Assembly: GCA_002340325.1 (NCBI GenBank)
Contig: DDLV01000094.1
Coordinates: 1 to 15,467, forward strand
From: Glaciecola sp. UBA2563
GTDB lineage: Bacteria > Pseudomonadota > Gammaproteobacteria > Enterobacterales > Alteromonadaceae
DNA length: 15,467 bases
Reading direction: 5' to 3'
Shown here in pieces: positions 7,634 through 13,689 of this stretch (within the stretch, counting starts at the first letter, position 1; every line of letters begins with the position of its first letter). The notes below the pieces were generated by a model. That model did no database searches, was not told the origin of the DNA, and saw nothing but the letters and a program-made list of their open reading frames with translations. Both the position numbers and the translations under genes were made by a program.

Positions 7634-7965
7634 TTTTTTTCGATTGCTTCCAGATTTACTTGGTTTAGGTCAGTGAAGAAAAGCCCAGTTGTATGGATCA
7701 TGCCCAGTTGTTCAACATCCATTAAACTGGGAAGTTTTGCTGCTTCTTCTTCATCAAACCGACCATGTAGCATGTAATACGTGTTGTTTTGCGTGATTTT
7801 TTCGAGTTTTCTATAATTAGGGTTGGAAGATGCATACAGCTTTTGCGCCTCTACTTCTTTATTCGCAGGTAAACGATGAAGTAGAATTTTACCAAGACCA
7901 GGTATATTAAACTCACGTGTGGTTTTAGGCAGTTTCCCTGCCATTATTTGTTCAGCGGTAATCAT
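7630..7965 (-). CDS. Tail assembly chaperone, short form (lambda gpG-like)
   Basis: This 111-residue protein is the zero-frame product of a probable frameshifting chaperone gene like lambda G/GT. It is placed between the tube and tape measure genes, as that pair always is. It starts MITAEQIMAGKLP, has a beta-type first third (REFNIPGLGKILLHRL), then mostly helical sequence. In lambda the short form coats the tape measure during tail assembly, and the ratio of short to long form matters. It ends in GAA AAA AAA TAA, where the A AAA AAA heptamer would let a fraction of ribosomes slip by -1 into the next frame. Three bases separate it from the tube gene and no clear Shine-Dalgarno is seen. Confidence 0.83.
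   Translation of the reverse strand: MITAEQIMAGKLPKTTREFNIPGLGKILLHRLPANKEVEAQKLYASSNPNYRKLEKITQNNTYYMLHGRFDEEEAAKLPSLMDVEQLGMIHTTGLFFTDLNQVNLEAIEKK
7633..7639 (-). other. Programmed -1 ribosomal frameshift site (A AAA AAA)
   Basis: The heptamer reads A AAA AAA in the zero frame, immediately before the TAA stop of the chaperone ORF, so both ribosomal tRNAs can re-pair after a -1 slip. The next codons in the new frame are ATA AAA GAG, and the frame stays open for 79 codons to 7394. I see no strong downstream hairpin; the adjacent stop codon and the A-rich context may be the main stimulators. The geometry is that of lambda G/GT and its many relatives. Confidence 0.82.
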
Positions 7966-7968
7966 GTG

Positions 7969-8430
7969 TTAGCTAGTTGGCACTGTTTTAAAGTCAACTT
8001 GCTGCAACTTACCAATGCATCCATACATTTGTTTTCCAGAATCTTTGCCTGATTCACCACTAAAGTTGTCATGAGGCAAGAAAACAGCATCTTGAATTTT
8101 GCCAGACGAGCGCGTCACTTTGATAGTGATAGGCGTCGATGCTTCAACCATATCGGTAAACGCTTTTTGGTCTGCAACACCTGGTAAACATCTTAACGCA
8201 AGCTCAAAATCTTGGTCTTCTGGCAATGCTTTTGGATAGTAGCTGCGCTGCGTCATATCAACATCAGTATCATCCTCAAACTGCTTGCCAGAGTTGATTT
8301 GTGGAATAACGCCTACACCAGGCAAGAATTTGTCAACTGTGCCAATGCCAGTTGAACAAAATTGTAAGGTCGCGCCGTGCGAATCGACTGTATCATCTGC
8401 AAGCGTTGAAGCGGGAGTTGGACCGGACAT
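7969..8430 (-). CDS. Major tail tube protein
   Basis: This 153-residue protein is probably the subunit of the tail tube. It is acidic and Gly/Ser rich, and it holds many beta-type segments (VDSHGATLQFCS, FELALRCLPG, PITIKVTRSSGK, MYGCIGKLQQVDFKTV), as expected for the lambda gpV / gp10-like tube fold. The family motif 'f.g.v.....' near the end (GCIGKLQQVDF, about 136-146) also fits. It lies between the tail terminator and the frameshifted chaperone pair, which is the standard place. A GAGG Shine-Dalgarno sits about 8 bases upstream of the ATG, in keeping with high expression. No extra C-terminal Ig-like decoration domain is visible. Confidence 0.85.
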   Translation of the reverse strand: MSGPTPASTLADDTVDSHGATLQFCSTGIGTVDKFLPGVGVIPQINSGKQFEDDTDVDMTQRSYYPKALPEDQDFELALRCLPGVADQKAFTDMVEASTPITIKVTRSSGKIQDAVFLPHDNFSGESGKDSGKQMYGCIGKLQQVDFKTVPTS

Positions 8431-8433
8431 GGT

Positions 8434-8820
8434 TTATACCTCGTTGTAGTAAAAAATATAATCGGACGACTCTCTAAACAAATTTGAGTCTGTGTCTACA
8501 TCAAAAAATCGACGTTGTTTAAGACCTAATTGCACATTGAGATAAGTGTCTTTAAAGCCTTGTTTATTAAAGATGTTATCCAATGCTTTTGAGATGTCTT
8601 TTGCTCGTTGTGGGTCTTTGCTGAAACAATCAAACTGAATGGTCGCATCGACTTGCATGTTTTGCATGTGCGTATCAATCTCAACCGGATCATCAATAAC
8701 ACGCAGCAGCACATAGTTATCATCTGTGTTGTGATTCAGCGTTAAATGAAAATTTCGCTCAATAAGCGAGGTAAGCGCAGTCGATTGAAGCGCTTTTGTT
8801 CTGATACTTTGTTCAATCAT
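8434..8820 (-). CDS. Tail terminator protein (gpU/DUF3168-like)
   Basis: This 128-residue protein stands where tail terminators of the gpU / HK97 gp11-like type are normally found, between the gp10-like gene and the tube gene. It fits their alpha/beta pattern: an N-terminal helix MIEQSIRTKALQS..TSLIE, a strand YVLLRVIDDP, a strand VDATIQFDCFSKDPQRAKDI followed by a long helix, then a C-terminal strand DYIFYYNEV. This protein would cap the growing tail tube, fix its length together with the tape measure and join it to the head. It starts in an ATGA overlap and has no visible Shine-Dalgarno. Sequence similarity in this group is weak, so the assignment leans on position and secondary-structure pattern. 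Confidence 0.75.
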   Translation of the reverse strand: MIEQSIRTKALQSTALTSLIERNFHLTLNHNTDDNYVLLRVIDDPVEIDTHMQNMQVDATIQFDCFSKDPQRAKDISKALDNIFNKQGFKDTYLNVQLGLKQRRFFDVDTDSNLFRESSDYIFYYNEV

Positions 8821-9323
8821 TTTTGTTGATGTTTTCTAGCGATGCGTTTTTGAGCTGCATTAATCTTTTTGCGAAGTGCATATTGAATAACGTGCGTAAC
8901 CTGCCTAGTTCGTTGATTAAACGCATTTCTTATAATTGGGTTGGCCTCATTATGAGATGTGCCATACTCGTAATAAACAACATATGGAACTCTAAAAATA
9001 CCAACACGCACCCTTGAAACAACATTCTTTTCTAATCTGCGTGTTACACCACCCTTACTAGTGCTTCCTCTAACCTTGATCCTAGACTTTAAGAATCCAG
9101 GTCTAATGGTAACTTTGTTACCTTTGCGCGTTTTTACCACACGAGGATGCTTAGACTGTGTTACGTTGCGGTGCATACTATTTTCATAACGCTTTGCGCC
9201 AGCTCTAAACGCACTCGTCATCATACCTGCTGCTTTTTTACTGCCTACTTCTTGGGCAATATCCAGCAAAGCTTTTTCCATTTCTTTCAGGCCTTGGATA
9301 TCGATATCAATGCCATCAAGCAT
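8817..9323 (-). CDS. HK97 gp10-like head-tail/tail completion protein
   Basis: This 168-residue, strongly basic protein matches the HK97 gp10-like family. It has an N-terminal helix GLKEMEKALLDIAQEVG (about 11-27), a second helix AAGMMTSAFRAGAKRYENSM, and the family's hallmark late block YVVYYEYGTSHNEANPIIRNAF (about 114-135), equivalent to 'Y..fvE.GT....p.PFlr.A'. The C-terminus is Arg/Lys rich. Proteins of this family act at the head-tail junction or tail completion, but the precise role varies. AAAGGAAA lies a few bases before the ATG as a good Shine-Dalgarno, inside the previous gene. The stop overlaps the tail terminator start as ATGA. Confidence 0.88.
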   Translation of the reverse strand: MLDGIDIDIQGLKEMEKALLDIAQEVGSKKAAGMMTSAFRAGAKRYENSMHRNVTQSKHPRVVKTRKGNKVTIRPGFLKSRIKVRGSTSKGGVTRRLEKNVVSRVRVGIFRVPYVVYYEYGTSHNEANPIIRNAFNQRTRQVTHVIQYALRKKINAAQKRIARKHQQK

Positions 9324-9663
9324 CAGTGATTTCCTTTACGTTCATCAGCGTTGTGACATTCGCCATGTTGACGTTGATAGGCTCGCCGATGATTTCAAAA
9401 TTACGCACGATGTTGTGTTTTTTATCGTGATGCTTAAGGCGATGCGTAGCCGTGATCCGCGGTGAATAATTACACTCGATAGTGTGTGTTGATTCAGTCA
9501 TCAACTGACCGCTTTGCTCGACCTCATCCGTTTTTTTAGACGTGATTTTGCACCACTTGTAAAAATCATCTGATGGTGTTTCAACGTTGAAACCATCATC
9601 GGAAGTTGTAGCATTTTGAAACATGACCTTTTTGTTTCGCGCGCCTGCGTCAATCGTTTTCAT
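9316..9663 (-). CDS. Head closure / head-tail adaptor protein (SPP1 gp16-like, Phage_H_T_join)
   Basis: This 115-residue protein, starting MKTIDAGARNKKVMFQ, has the small beta-barrel profile of the head-tail joining family: an N-terminal 'R...V.FQ', then 'dGFnVeTpsDDFYKWCKI', and a C-terminal strand pair 'NIVRNFEIIGEPINV'. Such proteins plug the portal channel and dock the tail. I chose the ATG at 9663 because it forms an ATGA overlap with the connector stop. A TTG 27 bases upstream would extend the frame but would overlap the previous gene further. No clear Shine-Dalgarno is present, so translation is probably coupled. The stop overlaps the next gene by 8 bases. Confidence 0.83.
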   Translation of the reverse strand: MKTIDAGARNKKVMFQNATTSDDGFNVETPSDDFYKWCKITSKKTDEVEQSGQLMTESTHTIECNYSPRITATHRLKHHDKKHNIVRNFEIIGEPINVNMANVTTLMNVKEITDA

Positions 9664-10262
9664 ATAAAATCGACGGAAAGCTCTTGGCAAATAGCATCAA
9701 AACTGGCAGGTACTGACTGTAATAGCACTGGCGCGGTATCTTCTCGATTCCGATACCAGTGTGCAATTAGCACCAACAAACCTTGTTTTGCAAGATCGTA
9801 TTTGTCCTTATCAATAAAATTATCAGTATCAATTTGATTGCCTGATACAGCTGCATGACCAAATGTGCATTCAATTTGCACAGCATCTGGCAGCTTAAAA
9901 CCAATTGATGGCCATGATGTGTTGTATGCGGTAGTAACAGATGATTTTAGACCGTGCTTGATGACGCGGTAGTCTGTCTCAGGCATTGTCACTAACTGCC
10001 CGTGATTATCAATGTACCTGATTGCAATGACGTCTCGCAGTGGAAAAAAAGGCAGTTCAATCACATCCATAAACTTCGGTAATGCAACTTGCCATGTTTG
10101 TTGCACTAAATGACGTCCCGTGCGATTTTCAAATCGCGCCCGAGCGCGGGATATTAGAGGTATTAGAACATTCACATCATCTTCATCGGTGCGTGTATGT
10201 TCATACACTTCTTCAATCGTCAGCGGCTCTGCTTGCGGTCCATTTATGAGTAGATTGCGCAT
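9660..10262 (-). CDS. Head-tail connector protein, gp6-like
   Basis: This 200-residue protein looks like the HK97 gp6 / phiE125 gp8-type adaptor, which binds under the portal as the first connector ring. The N-terminal half has the typical order: an early EPLTIEEVYEHTR (residues 16-28), then a helix LIPLISRARARFENRTGRHLV (about 34-54) with the family's 'I..AR...E..TGR' pattern, then WQVALPKF and a beta region leading to PFFPLRDVIAIRYID (about 75-89). The C-terminal half includes a helix DLAKQGLLVLIAHWYRNRE, also normal for the family. The Shine-Dalgarno is weak (AAGG about 15 bases upstream). The stop overlaps the next start as ATGA. The family assignment is from pattern recognition only. Confidence 0.88.
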   Translation of the reverse strand: MRNLLINGPQAEPLTIEEVYEHTRTDEDDVNVLIPLISRARARFENRTGRHLVQQTWQVALPKFMDVIELPFFPLRDVIAIRYIDNHGQLVTMPETDYRVIKHGLKSSVTTAYNTSWPSIGFKLPDAVQIECTFGHAAVSGNQIDTDNFIDKDKYDLAKQGLLVLIAHWYRNREDTAPVLLQSVPASFDAICQELSVDFI

Positions 10263-10283
10263 TAGTGATTCAACTGCCTTGTA

Positions 10284-10445
10284 TTATTTTTTTTCGTCAG
10301 CTGCTTTTGGTTCTTTCACCTCTTTGGCCAGCTTTTGCTTAACTAATTCACTCGCAATTTTGGTGTCGCATTGAAACTCTTGGCCTTTGTCGACACTGCC
10401 AACAAAATAGTGTGTAAAGCTTTTTAGTGCGGTTAACGTTTTCAT
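10284..10445 (-). CDS. Small conserved-type phage protein between capsid and connector genes
   Basis: This 53-residue ORF starts at the ATG at 10445-10443, with AAAAGG seven bases upstream as a good Shine-Dalgarno. It begins MKTLTALKSFTHYFVGSVDK, has a beta-like first half (a G-x-V-x-K-G-x-x-F pattern), then a helix, and ends in a Lys/Glu-rich tail. Small proteins of this shape, with a short beta domain followed by 'A.eLv..klA..V', are frequent in this place in siphoviruses and Mu-like phages, but no function is assigned with confidence. It lies between the terminator and the gp6-like gene (21-base gap). Its 3' end has the same 13-base string, CGA7-plus-ATAA, as the end of the tail chaperone gene. 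A -1 slip here would add only five residues (IIQGS). Confidence 0.72.
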   Translation of the reverse strand: MKTLTALKSFTHYFVGSVDKGQEFQCDTKIASELVKQKLAKEVKEPKAADEKK

Positions 10446-10459
10446 AAATTACCTTTTAG

Positions 10460-10493
10460 ATGCAAAAACAGCAGGTCAATGCCTGCTGTTTTA
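10460..10493 (-). terminator. Hairpin terminator behind the capsid gene
   Basis: On the minus strand a perfect 11-bp stem (AAAACAGCAGG, 10492-10482, paired with CCTGCTGTTTT, 10475-10465) encloses a 6-base loop CATTGA. The 3' arm runs into a stretch of five T residues (10468-10464). This is the form of a Rho-independent terminator. The U-run is short and partly within the stem, so read-through is likely. That would leave the downstream tail genes expressed at a lower level than the head genes. The structure is nearly symmetric and might also act on + strand transcripts. Confidence 0.7.
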
Positions 10494-10516
10494 TGTGTTA
10501 TTGATTAAGTTAGTGT

Positions 10517-11674
10517 TTATTCAACGACTAAATCACCGCCTACCATGCTACCCGGACGCCAGATTTCCATCGCTGCGCGACACGTTGCTTTAAGCGTCAC
10601 AATATCTTTGGTGAAATTGTCATCATGCGCATCTGTCATCTCTATGATGATGTTGCGACGATTCGTAAATTGCGCCGCCTGAGACACAGCACCTGTTAAA
10701 AACTTACCTGCAGGCATCGCATTCGTTTCAACAACTGGCAATCCCCATAAGGTTTTTGCATTTTGAACGCGAGGATTAGCGCTTATAAAATGACTGTCAG
10801 ATCCTTCCAATAAATCAATATCAGCGCAATCTGCAGGATTTAAGTAAACAACTTCAGCGGAATAGTCAGCAAGCTCAACTTGCGCTATTGCGCGGCGAAC
10901 GTTTTTGTATTGGCCATCACCAGATACAGTCCCAGGCAGCGCAAGATAGTTACCCGTTTTGAAGAGACCATCAAGGTTTTGACCTGTGCCGTCACCTGTT
11001 AATGCTTGCTTATCTTTGCGATATTCACAGCCATAGTACAAGCGACCATTAATATAACTTGCGATGGCAGGCGCATCTTCAATCATCTGCTTACTGACGT
11101 AGATGAAATGACCAATGTTTCGTACTGGCACATTAATTAGCTCGAACCCTATATCAGATTCGGGATAAGCGAAATTGCCTTCCTGTGTCTCAGCTGCGTT
11201 GTTTGTAAAAAGGTTTTCACGCGTGTATTCAACAGCATTACTTGTCGTTTCACCACTTGGTAGCGTGTCGAGAACGCGCAGTTTTCTAAATGCTGCGCCA
11301 ACCACTCCGGGGCGTCTATCTGGTGCCACTGTCTGGTCACTGCCAACATTAAGATTGTTTTGCGTTTCAAAGCTTGCTTTGGTGGTATTGCCGATAGCAA
11401 ATTGATTGAATGGCTCGCTATCGGTAAATTCAGCCCCTATTGACTGAATATTATCTTCAATATCTTTTTGGCTGGTACCGTGTTGCTCGATATCAAGCAC
11501 GCGCGCAGTGACTTCTTCAATTTGGTTAGTTAAATTATCAAGCGATTTTTTATTGTCACGACCTATTTTGCCGTGGTTTTGTACTTCTTCGTTAACTTTG
11601 TCGACAGCATCTTTGACTTCATCTTTGATGCTATTTAGCTGATTTTTAATTTCTTCTGGTGTAACTTGAGGCAT
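10517..11674 (-). CDS. Major capsid protein, HK97 fold with N-terminal delta domain
   Basis: This 385-residue protein is the shell subunit. Residues 1 to about 105 are charged and coiled-coil-like and correspond to the HK97 delta domain, which acts as internal scaffold and is removed by the protease. By my recollected alignment to HK97 gp5 (also 385 residues), the mature part begins near NVGSD (109-113). It continues through EYTRENLFTNNA (149-160), the E-loop PESDIGF (171-177), the spine helix IEDAPAIASYINGRL (198-212), LTGDGTGQNLDGL (225-237), LNP (278-280), WGLPVV (310-315) and DDNFTKD (351-357). The HK97 cross-link residues K169 and N356 align with Y170 and D357, so covalent chainmail is not expected. 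A terminator hairpin follows the stop codon. Confidence 0.96.
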   Translation of the reverse strand: MPQVTPEEIKNQLNSIKDEVKDAVDKVNEEVQNHGKIGRDNKKSLDNLTNQIEEVTARVLDIEQHGTSQKDIEDNIQSIGAEFTDSEPFNQFAIGNTTKASFETQNNLNVGSDQTVAPDRRPGVVGAAFRKLRVLDTLPSGETTSNAVEYTRENLFTNNAAETQEGNFAYPESDIGFELINVPVRNIGHFIYVSKQMIEDAPAIASYINGRLYYGCEYRKDKQALTGDGTGQNLDGLFKTGNYLALPGTVSGDGQYKNVRRAIAQVELADYSAEVVYLNPADCADIDLLEGSDSHFISANPRVQNAKTLWGLPVVETNAMPAGKFLTGAVSQAAQFTNRRNIIIEMTDAHDDNFTKDIVTLKATCRAAMEIWRPGSMVGGDLVVE

Positions 11675-11681
11675 TAGTAAG

Positions 11682-11686
11682 TCCTT
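11682..11686 (-). promoter_or_regulatory. Ribosome binding site of the major capsid gene
   Basis: AAGGA lies seven bases before the capsid ATG (11674-11672) and overlaps the stop codon of the protease gene. It is among the best Shine-Dalgarno matches in the window, which fits the high copy number needed for the capsid protein. Confidence 0.7.
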
Positions 11687-12476
11687 AATTCAAAGTAAAA
11701 TTGGATAAATGATTGTGAATTGAATCCAAATCTGCAGCAGACTCACTCTGAAACAGTGTTTTGGCTTTGCCGACTAACGCAGTAGCCAGCGATTTCGAAC
11801 ATCCTGACTCTCTCAGAACCTTCTCTAAATCTTTCATGTTGTTAATTTTTGCCATCGTTTGTGAAACAGTGGCGTTGCAAATATTTTTGGGTAGATTGTC
11901 AAACCGAGACATAAAGTCATTTGTTAATGCCACTGCCTGTAATTGCTCATCAACAGTCGTCGCAAAGCCCATTTCTTTTGCATCAGTCGCATTGATCCAT
12001 GTTTCAGCAACTATTAATGCCATCAGCTCATCGTTATCGATGTTGACGTAAGGTGAGTAATTGCTCAGCAATGTCTCGGTAAGGCTATCAAGAAAATCTG
12101 CAGCGTCGCGTAGTTCTTTTGCTTTGCCGCTAACATTCAGACTTGGTTCATGGATCATAAGCAATGTATTTTCAGGCATCACGCGTTCATCGCCTGCCAT
12201 AAAGATAACTGAGCCAGCAGAAGCAGCTGCGCCCAATACTGTTGTAGTGATTTTTGCTGAATGCTGTCTAAGTGCGTTGTGAATAGCAATACCTTCAAAG
12301 GCACTTCCACCAGGTGATTGAATCGTGACTTCTATTTCATCAGCGTCAGTATTATCGATGACATTAAGTACATCGAGGCTAGTGTTGCCATCATACCAGT
12401 CGCCAACAATGCCATTGATATTAATTTTTGCTTTGCCATTGCCAAAATTTTGAACTTTAAAAAAACCTTTAGGCAT
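11685..12476 (-). CDS. Prohead maturation protease, ClpP-like (S14)
   Basis: This 263-residue protein belongs to the ClpP-like phage prohead proteases, which cut the scaffold domain from the capsid protein during maturation. ClpP-fold hallmarks are the loop SPGGSAFEG (54-62), the nucleophile block AAASAGS (83-89, probable catalytic S86) and the histidine block MIHEP (H109). At the position of the ClpP catalytic Asp, the segment ETWINA places Glu (E158) by my hand alignment. Residues from about 205 on form a helical C-terminal extension with a motif like DLEKVLRESGCSKSLA, often seen in phage members and possibly involved in scaffold binding. A strong GAGG Shine-Dalgarno lies about 9 bases before the ATG, within the end of the portal gene. 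It precedes the capsid gene, its expected substrate. Confidence 0.92.
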   Translation of the reverse strand: MPKGFFKVQNFGNGKAKININGIVGDWYDGNTSLDVLNVIDNTDADEIEVTIQSPGGSAFEGIAIHNALRQHSAKITTTVLGAAASAGSVIFMAGDERVMPENTLLMIHEPSLNVSGKAKELRDAADFLDSLTETLLSNYSPYVNIDNDELMALIVAETWINATDAKEMGFATTVDEQLQAVALTNDFMSRFDNLPKNICNATVSQTMAKINNMKDLEKVLRESGCSKSLATALVGKAKTLFQSESAADLDSIHNHLSNFTLN

Positions 12477-13689
12477 TGTCTGTCACCTCATTATCTGATG
12501 CTTTCTTTCCCTCAGTAGGTGAGGGATTAAGTTTGTCTCCACCAGGCACTGGCGGTAAATTTTTGCGAGTTCGCGCTTCGTTTGGCGTCATAATGGGACC
12601 ACCCACCATGCCTTTTAAATATTCCATTTCAGTTTTGCTGTCACCGCGGGTAAGTGCGTCAAAATCAACGTGATATTCATAACGTCTGCGCTCTGCTGGC
12701 TTAAGTAATTTTTTAGCAAGTGCTTGCTCCCACCGAGTCGCGTAGGGGTTTAGACCGAGGCGATACCACCCTATAAGAATTTGCTCAATACTGCTGCCTA
12801 GCGTGGTGGAATCTTGCGTTTCGCCAATGAGTACTGGCGGCACGTTGCCGAAAAATCGGCAAATATCGCGTAGGGAAAAGTGCTTTGATTCTAAAATTTG
12901 CATATCAGCAGGATTAACTTCGGTTGCCTGATATTTAAATCCAAGTGGCAAAACTAATAATCGCTTTGATTCTTCTTTCTGCGTAACAACTTCTGAAAAA
13001 GTTTCACGTGCTTTCTTGCGCTGAGTTTCGTTCAGCGCCGCATCGGTATAGAGGACGCCACTTGGTTTACCACCATGAACAAAGAATTTTGATGAATGAT
13101 TTTCCACCGCTGTCGCAAGGCCAATTGTATTGCGCGCATACGCCAACGGGCTTAAGCCAACGATGCCATTGCCAAATAAGCGAATATGCAAAATAGAGGA
13201 ATCGGCATATACCGTGACATCACTGCCATGATAGAAATTATGCACAACGCTGCCATCATCTAACAATTGCGTTTGCATTTGTTGAGCTGGAAGCGGCCAT
13301 AATGCGATTAAATCACCACGGCGATTGTATTCAATGCGTGCATAGGCGTTACCGTGCATATTTAAATTCAATTGCATGGTTTCGCGAAACTCAACGGGTG
13401 TTTGCCGCGAATTTGGTGAATCATTCAACACTAATAACGTTGGATGATTAGATAATTTTTCACCGGAACCGCTATTTTTTTCCTTCATAGTGAGGGGTAA
13501 ACCCGCAAACACTTCAGATATCAGTCGAGTACATGCCCACATTGCAGAAAGTTGCAGTGCGGTATCTTCACTAACTTGTGCCGCAGCACCTTGTGTGTAG
13601 ATATCGGGCTCACTTTGTTGCTCGCCTTTTTCAACATGCGTTGCATTTCCCCCGAATAATCGGCGAAATCCTCGAACAAAAATATTCAT
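12469..13689 (-). CDS. Portal protein (HK97 family)
   Basis: This 406-residue protein matches the HK97-type portal family (Phage_portal). It forms the dodecameric ring at one capsid vertex through which DNA enters and leaves and to which the tail attaches. Recognisable family blocks are the early helix with LSAMWACTRLISEVFAGLPL (47-66), the HGNAYARI segment (112-119), the region ILHIRLFGNGIVGLSPLAYA (166-185), and the stem/clip block FSLRDICRFFGNVPP (271-285), followed by a helix-rich C-terminus. The C-terminal tail from about residue 380 is polar and Pro/Gly rich, as is common. It starts in an ATGA overlap with terL and ends 8 bases inside the protease gene. The length is typical and no lesion is seen. 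Confidence 0.95.
   Translation of the reverse strand: MNIFVRGFRRLFGGNATHVEKGEQQSEPDIYTQGAAAQVSEDTALQLSAMWACTRLISEVFAGLPLTMKEKNSGSGEKLSNHPTLLVLNDSPNSRQTPVEFRETMQLNLNMHGNAYARIEYNRRGDLIALWPLPAQQMQTQLLDDGSVVHNFYHGSDVTVYADSSILHIRLFGNGIVGLSPLAYARNTIGLATAVENHSSKFFVHGGKPSGVLYTDAALNETQRKKARETFSEVVTQKEESKRLLVLPLGFKYQATEVNPADMQILESKHFSLRDICRFFGNVPPVLIGETQDSTTLGSSIEQILIGWYRLGLNPYATRWEQALAKKLLKPAERRRYEYHVDFDALTRGDSKTEMEYLKGMVGGPIMTPNEARTRKNLPPVPGGDKLNPSPTEGKKASDNEVTDNA

Noticed and set aside
9664..9690. TTG start nine codons upstream for the head closure protein
   Set aside because: The ATG at 9663 forms an ATGA overlap with the connector stop and is the more usual coupling; the extra nine residues look like translated connector sequence in another frame.
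10446..10516. Possible promoter (TTGACC) in the gap behind the capsid gene
   Set aside because: The TTGACC lies in the loop and arm of the terminator hairpin, and no -10 box is found at a suitable distance (the bases there are AAAAGG).
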